This document shows, in pieces, positions 5,017 through 8,139 of a stretch of 8,139 nucleotides of DNA. The first letter of the stretch is position 1, and every line of letters starts with the position of its first letter. Source of the stretch: Akkermansiaceae bacterium (lineage in GTDB: Bacteria; Verrucomicrobiota; Verrucomicrobiia; Verrucomicrobiales; Akkermansiaceae); contig JAQGPE010000610.1 of NCBI GenBank assembly GCA_028293225.1, positions 1 to 8,139 on the forward strand. The letters are read 5' to 3'. Under the pieces are notes generated by a model. The model saw only the letters and a program-made list of their open reading frames with translations. It searched no databases and was not told the DNA's origin. The position numbers and the translations under genes are program-made.

Positions 5017-6699
5017 ATGGGGAGGAACGATGAGGCGGAGAAGAATGAAAGAGCAGCGGCGGTGGCGAGACTGCCGGAGCGGTTGCTGCGGCCTCTGAAC
5101 AAAGACGATCCGCAGCGGCCGGTGTTGCAGCAGGATCTGGAGGCGCGGCTGGCGCATGAGCTGGCGGGGAAAGGCGACGATCCACCGGAGCAAGCGCTGG
5201 CGTGGCTGGAGCGGCGAAGGCCGGGGAGAAGCGGGCTCTGGAGATGGCTGGCTGGAGCGGTGGTGCTGTTGCTTTCCTGTATCGCGCTGGAGTTGTATCA
5301 AGAGGAGCCTTTGCTGGCTCTGTCGAAGAACGGGTGGAGCGCTGAGTTGCGCGAGGAAGCCTTTCGCCGGATCTACACCGTGCCACCGGAGAAGGCGTCG
5401 TACAACATCCGGCTGGACCAGCAAAATCCGGTGGCCGGAGCGGAACGGGGATGGCGGGCGCATCCGGACGATCCGGCCTTCTACGCGCTGTATGTGGAAC
5501 TGTCGCTGACCCACCAGCACAAGCTGCCGGAGGGCTATGATGAAACGTGGCGGCGGATCGCTCCCGACAACTCGCTCTGGCTGCTCTATCAGGCGGAGAG
5601 TCAATTGAACCCGGCAATGACTGCGGCGGAGAAGGAAGCAGCAATGGCTCAAATCCGAACGGCCGCAAGCATGCCGCGCCGGCAGCTCTACCGGCTTGAA
5701 CTGCAGCGGAAGATCATCGCGGAAATACGGCAACCGCACACGGTGGCGGCATCCATCCTGCTGCGAAACAGCCAGCTGGGATTGTCCTATGCGCCAGGCT
5801 TCCAGCCGGCGATCAGCCTCCTGACGGAGCAGACGCAGGCGCTGTCGGCTTCTGAGGAGGACCGTGATGCGGCCGAAAAAATCCTGGAGAGATACGCCGC
5901 CGAGGCGAGCCAGCTGAGAAAATTCCGCGAGGCCTCTTGGCCGCCGGTGGCATGGCGGTGGCAGAGAATGTCGCTGATGATCATGCTGAGCCGCTGGACA
6001 CTGCTCGGACTGGCAACATTTTTCCTGCTGGGGGCGGGATTGCTGAGGCTGCGCGAGCTGCCTGCGGCCGGGGCGCCGGGGCGGCTGGCGCGGTGCGTGG
6101 CAGCGCTGTGGCGGCCGGGGGATGCGTGGAAGATCGCGCTGCTGGGACTGGCGGCGCCGCTGGGGCTGGGAGCGATGCTGTGCTATGGCGCGGATGCCCG
6201 GGGATACGTTCTCGGCCAGCTGGTCCTGGGGCTGCCCCTGCCCCTGCTGCTGGCTCTGCTGGCCGGGATGGTGACTACGGCCGATTTCCTGCTGTCGCGG
6301 CGCGCGGCCTTTCTGGGGATGAGAATTTCGCGCAGGCGGATCGCGGCAAATGCGCTGATGACGGGGATGGCCTATGTGGCGGTGGTGATCCCGGGGCTGA
6401 TGCTGGCGGCGGAAAAATTTGGCATGATCCTGCCAAGTCTCCAGCCGCGGCTGCCCCTGCTGACAGCCCAGGAGATTTGCGGCGGCGCAGCGGGGCTGGT
6501 GTTGCTGTGGCTGCTGGTGAAAGTGATGCTGGGCTATGCGTCGCCGGAGGCGAACCTGCGGCACCGGGTGATCGCGCGGGGGCTGGCTCCGGCCTGCGTG
6601 GCGATGGCGGTGCTGCTGGGGGTGATCGCGCTGGCGCTGCACCCGCTCGAGCGGATGACCATCAGGCCGATCCCGCTGCTGTCTAAGGATCTCCGCTGA
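5017..6699 (+). CDS. Multi-pass membrane protein with a large extracytoplasmic helical domain
   Basis: Counted from the ATG at 5017 the protein has 560 residues. Residues 1-73 are polar and probably cytoplasmic (LPERLLRPLNKDDPQRPVLQ near 20-38). A first membrane segment lies at about 75-93 (WRWLAGAVVLLLSCIALELY region). A large hydrophilic helical domain of about 225 residues follows (94-320), with a TPR-like stretch RGWRAHPDDPAFYALYVELS and RIAPDNSLWLLYQAE. Six further hydrophobic segments then sit near 321-344, 371-391, 398-421, 443-465, 485-507 and 522-542. The layout is that of an anchored sensor or transport-type protein, but I see no kinase, ATPase or protease motif. The start is uncertain: the 5017 ATG has a poor ribosome binding site, in-frame ATGs exist at 4984 and 4930, and the best Shine-Dalgarno nearby (5019-5025) points to an out-of-frame ATG at 5030. 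Function unknown. Confidence 0.85.
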   Translation: MGRNDEAEKNERAAAVARLPERLLRPLNKDDPQRPVLQQDLEARLAHELAGKGDDPPEQALAWLERRRPGRSGLWRWLAGAVVLLLSCIALELYQEEPLLALSKNGWSAELREEAFRRIYTVPPEKASYNIRLDQQNPVAGAERGWRAHPDDPAFYALYVELSLTHQHKLPEGYDETWRRIAPDNSLWLLYQAESQLNPAMTAAEKEAAMAQIRTAASMPRRQLYRLELQRKIIAEIRQPHTVAASILLRNSQLGLSYAPGFQPAISLLTEQTQALSASEEDRDAAEKILERYAAEASQLRKFREASWPPVAWRWQRMSLMIMLSRWTLLGLATFFLLGAGLLRLRELPAAGAPGRLARCVAALWRPGDAWKIALLGLAAPLGLGAMLCYGADARGYVLGQLVLGLPLPLLLALLAGMVTTADFLLSRRAAFLGMRISRRRIAANALMTGMAYVAVVIPGLMLAAEKFGMILPSLQPRLPLLTAQEICGGAAGLVLLWLLVKVMLGYASPEANLRHRVIARGLAPACVAMAVLLGVIALALHPLERMTIRPIPLLSKDLR

Positions 6700-6714
6700 C
6701 CGGGCGGGAGGTGA

Positions 6715-6732
6715 GCGACCCGGGCGGGTCGC
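6715..6732. terminator. GC-rich hairpin between convergent genes, possible bidirectional terminator
   Basis: GCGACCC (6715-6721) and GGGTCGC (6726-6732) form a perfect seven-pair stem around a four-base loop, within the 59-base gap between the membrane-protein stop and the sigma-factor stop. No T-tract follows on either strand, so it is not a classical intrinsic terminator. Its position between convergent genes is the main argument. Confidence 0.4.
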
Positions 6733-6758
6733 GGGGATGAGCCGCCCCCCTTCCCCGC

Positions 6759-8139
6759 TCAGTGGCTGGAGATGCTGAAGCTTTTGCCGTTACGGATCTT
6801 CTTGTAGAGTTCGAGCTGCTCCGGGCTGAGATGGGCACCGATGGCTTCGAGAGTGTCGTTATTATTACTAATCTCCTGGTAGATGGCCTGGCGCTGGTCC
6901 TTGTCGAGATTGAGCTGGGTGGAGAGCTCCTGGGATTTATCGAAAGCCTGGGCTTCGTGGATGGCGTCGCCCTGTTCCTGGACGAAGGAGTCGAAACCGG
7001 TCGCCTGGCCGGGCTGGAGTTTGCCTTTCACGTCGTCGAGGAAAGCGGAGTCCTCGTACCAAGGGACCTGCTTTGACTGGAAGTCGCTGAAGATGTCAGC
7101 ATAGCGGCCACCCAGATCGTTACGGCGGGCTTCTTGCTCCGGGGACATATTGCCGGCTTTTCCCACCTCGTTGAGGGCGAAGAGTTCCTGGAGGTCGGTG
7201 GAGGCGGCGAGCTGCTGGCGAAGGAAATCCGAGCTGCGTTTTTCCTGGGCGTCGAGGTGGCCGGAGATGAGATCGGAGATGGAGGCGACGGCGGGATCGT
7301 CGAGGCCGAGCACGCCCTTCAACTGCTGGAGTTTTTCCGGCGGCAGGGTGGCGGCGTTGTTGATCAGGAAGCGGCCATCGGCCATGTGTTCCAGCATTTC
7401 CCCGGCCGCCCGCCAGATCGCGGGGTCGATGCCTCCGGGAGCGGCGGAGACGGAGGGGGCAGGCTTGCCGCGGGGAGGGCGGACGGACGACGGCGACGAG
7501 GTGGCCGGACCGCTGGAGGGGACGGAGCCTCCCGCCTTTGGACCGGGCGTCGATACGAGTGCCGGGCCAGCGGTTTCATCCGGCTTCCCGCCGGGAGTGT
7601 GGTGGGTGGTGGTCAGGTAGGCGGCGGAGCCGAGGACGAGGACGGCGATGGCGGCGCCCGCCGTGGTGGTGATGGTTTTGGTGGTCATGGTCAAAAGGGC
7701 GGTGGTGAAGAATCCGGGAACGACCGGGGCGATGTCCCGGGTCGCGGAGAGGATGGAAAGAGTCAGCGTCTGGCTGGCCGGAGCGGTGGCGGCCTGGGCG
7801 GGCAGCAAGGTTTCCAGGGCCGCGATGCTGGTGGCGATACCGCGGCGGCCGAGCAGGGTGCGGAGCCGCTGCAGGGCGCGGGCGGCGCGCTTCCCCGCGG
7901 TGTCCTCCGTGAGGCCGAGCTGGCGGCCGATGCTGCCGAGGGAACGATGGTCATAGTAGCGGAGCAGGATGACCTCGCGGTCGGCAGCGGGCAGGGCGTC
8001 GATGAGCTCGTCGATCACGGGGGCCAGGACCGCCCAGGACGGGGAGTTTTGCGGCGGGCCGGACATGGCGAGGGCGGCGTGGGAAAGTTCAAGTTTTTTC
8101 CGGCGGGCTTCGGCGCGGACGAGGACGATCGCCAGGGAG
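6759..8139 (-). CDS. RNA polymerase sigma factor with membrane-spanning C-terminal extension (5' end beyond the window)
   Basis: The frame is open to the right edge (first visible residues SLAIVLVRAEARRKKLELSH), so the sigma region 2 part lies outside; 459 residues are visible. A sigma region 4 helix-turn-helix spans about 8024-7842: DELIDALPAADREVILLRYY, then SLGSIGRQLGLTEDTAGKRA and ALQRLRTLL. This domain contacts the -35 element in ECF-type factors. It is followed by an Ala/Thr-rich linker, a transmembrane helix GAAIAVLVLGSAAYL (about 7608-7667) and a Pro/Ser/Gly-rich spacer. The last part is a helical domain of about 210 residues rich in Gln and Glu, ending LSPEQLELYKKIRNG. The extension would put that last domain outside the cytoplasm, so the factor could be held at the membrane or report envelope state (inference). 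Single-chain sigma-TM proteins of this kind are, from general knowledge, frequent in Verrucomicrobia and relatives. The region 4 call is firm; the extension's role is unknown. Confidence 0.85.
   Translation of the reverse strand, partial: SLAIVLVRAEARRKKLELSHAALAMSGPPQNSPSWAVLAPVIDELIDALPAADREVILLRYYDHRSLGSIGRQLGLTEDTAGKRAARALQRLRTLLGRRGIATSIAALETLLPAQAATAPASQTLTLSILSATRDIAPVVPGFFTTALLTMTTKTITTTAGAAIAVLVLGSAAYLTTTHHTPGGKPDETAGPALVSTPGPKAGGSVPSSGPATSSPSSVRPPRGKPAPSVSAAPGGIDPAIWRAAGEMLEHMADGRFLINNAATLPPEKLQQLKGVLGLDDPAVASISDLISGHLDAQEKRSSDFLRQQLAASTDLQELFALNEVGKAGNMSPEQEARRNDLGGRYADIFSDFQSKQVPWYEDSAFLDDVKGKLQPGQATGFDSFVQEQGDAIHEAQAFDKSQELSTQLNLDKDQRQAIYQEISNNNDTLEAIGAHLSPEQLELYKKIRNGKSFSISSH

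Noticed and set aside
4133..5098. A 321-codon plus-strand frame spanning the small membrane gene, the intergenic region and the small ORF
   Set aside because: The translation is Gly/Arg-rich, crosses two better-supported genes in other frames and lacks any recognisable fold.
5008..6642. A 544-codon minus-strand frame opposite the multi-pass membrane protein
   Set aside because: The Arg/Gln/Pro-rich translation has no domain, while the plus strand shows well-formed membrane helices.

Overview
The window is GC-rich throughout and holds seven genes, two of them cut by the window edges, in short blocks on both strands. The best clue to the host is the sigma factor at the right end. It carries a long C-terminal extension with a transmembrane segment, an architecture that I associate, from general knowledge, with Verrucomicrobia (Verrucomicrobiaceae / Luteolibacter-like). 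Poor Shine-Dalgarno use at several starts and DP-rich helical-repeat proteins fit that reading, but no marker gene proves it.

Left block (1-2138, minus strand). A two-gene operon reads leftward. First comes a 631-residue protein that fuses an acetyl-CoA hydrolase / 4-hydroxybutyrate CoA-transferase-type module to a GNAT acetyltransferase. Its stop codon overlaps the start of a histone-deacetylase/AcuC-family gene, which runs off the left edge. An acetyltransferase and a deacetylase in one translationally coupled operon look like a reversible protein-acetylation switch, comparable to acuA/acuC in Bacillus or to Pat with a deacetylase. The CoA-transferase module keeps the family signatures but has Gly where I expect the catalytic Glu. 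It may therefore sense acyl-CoA rather than turn it over.

Upstream of that operon (2139-2687) is a 549-bp stretch without a convincing gene. It is dominated by a degenerate tandem repeat of about 100 bp with seven GGGTGAGG boxes.

Middle block (2688-4024, plus strand). A 106-residue protein, which looks like the C-terminal piece of a larger helical-repeat family, is coupled by an ATGA overlap to a 339-residue membrane-anchored protein of unknown function. A small 175-residue membrane protein (4031-4558, minus) converges on it with only six bases between them.

Right block. An 181-bp divergent intergenic region separates that gene from a 59-residue small ORF (4740-4919, plus). This is followed by a 560-residue multi-pass membrane protein (5017-6699, plus) with a large extracytoplasmic helical domain. 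The window ends with the convergent, 5'-truncated sigma factor (6759-8139, minus). A GC-rich hairpin lies between these last two genes.

No tRNA, rRNA, CRISPR array or insertion sequence was seen. The most promising observation is the acyl-CoA-module/GNAT fusion paired with a deacetylase.
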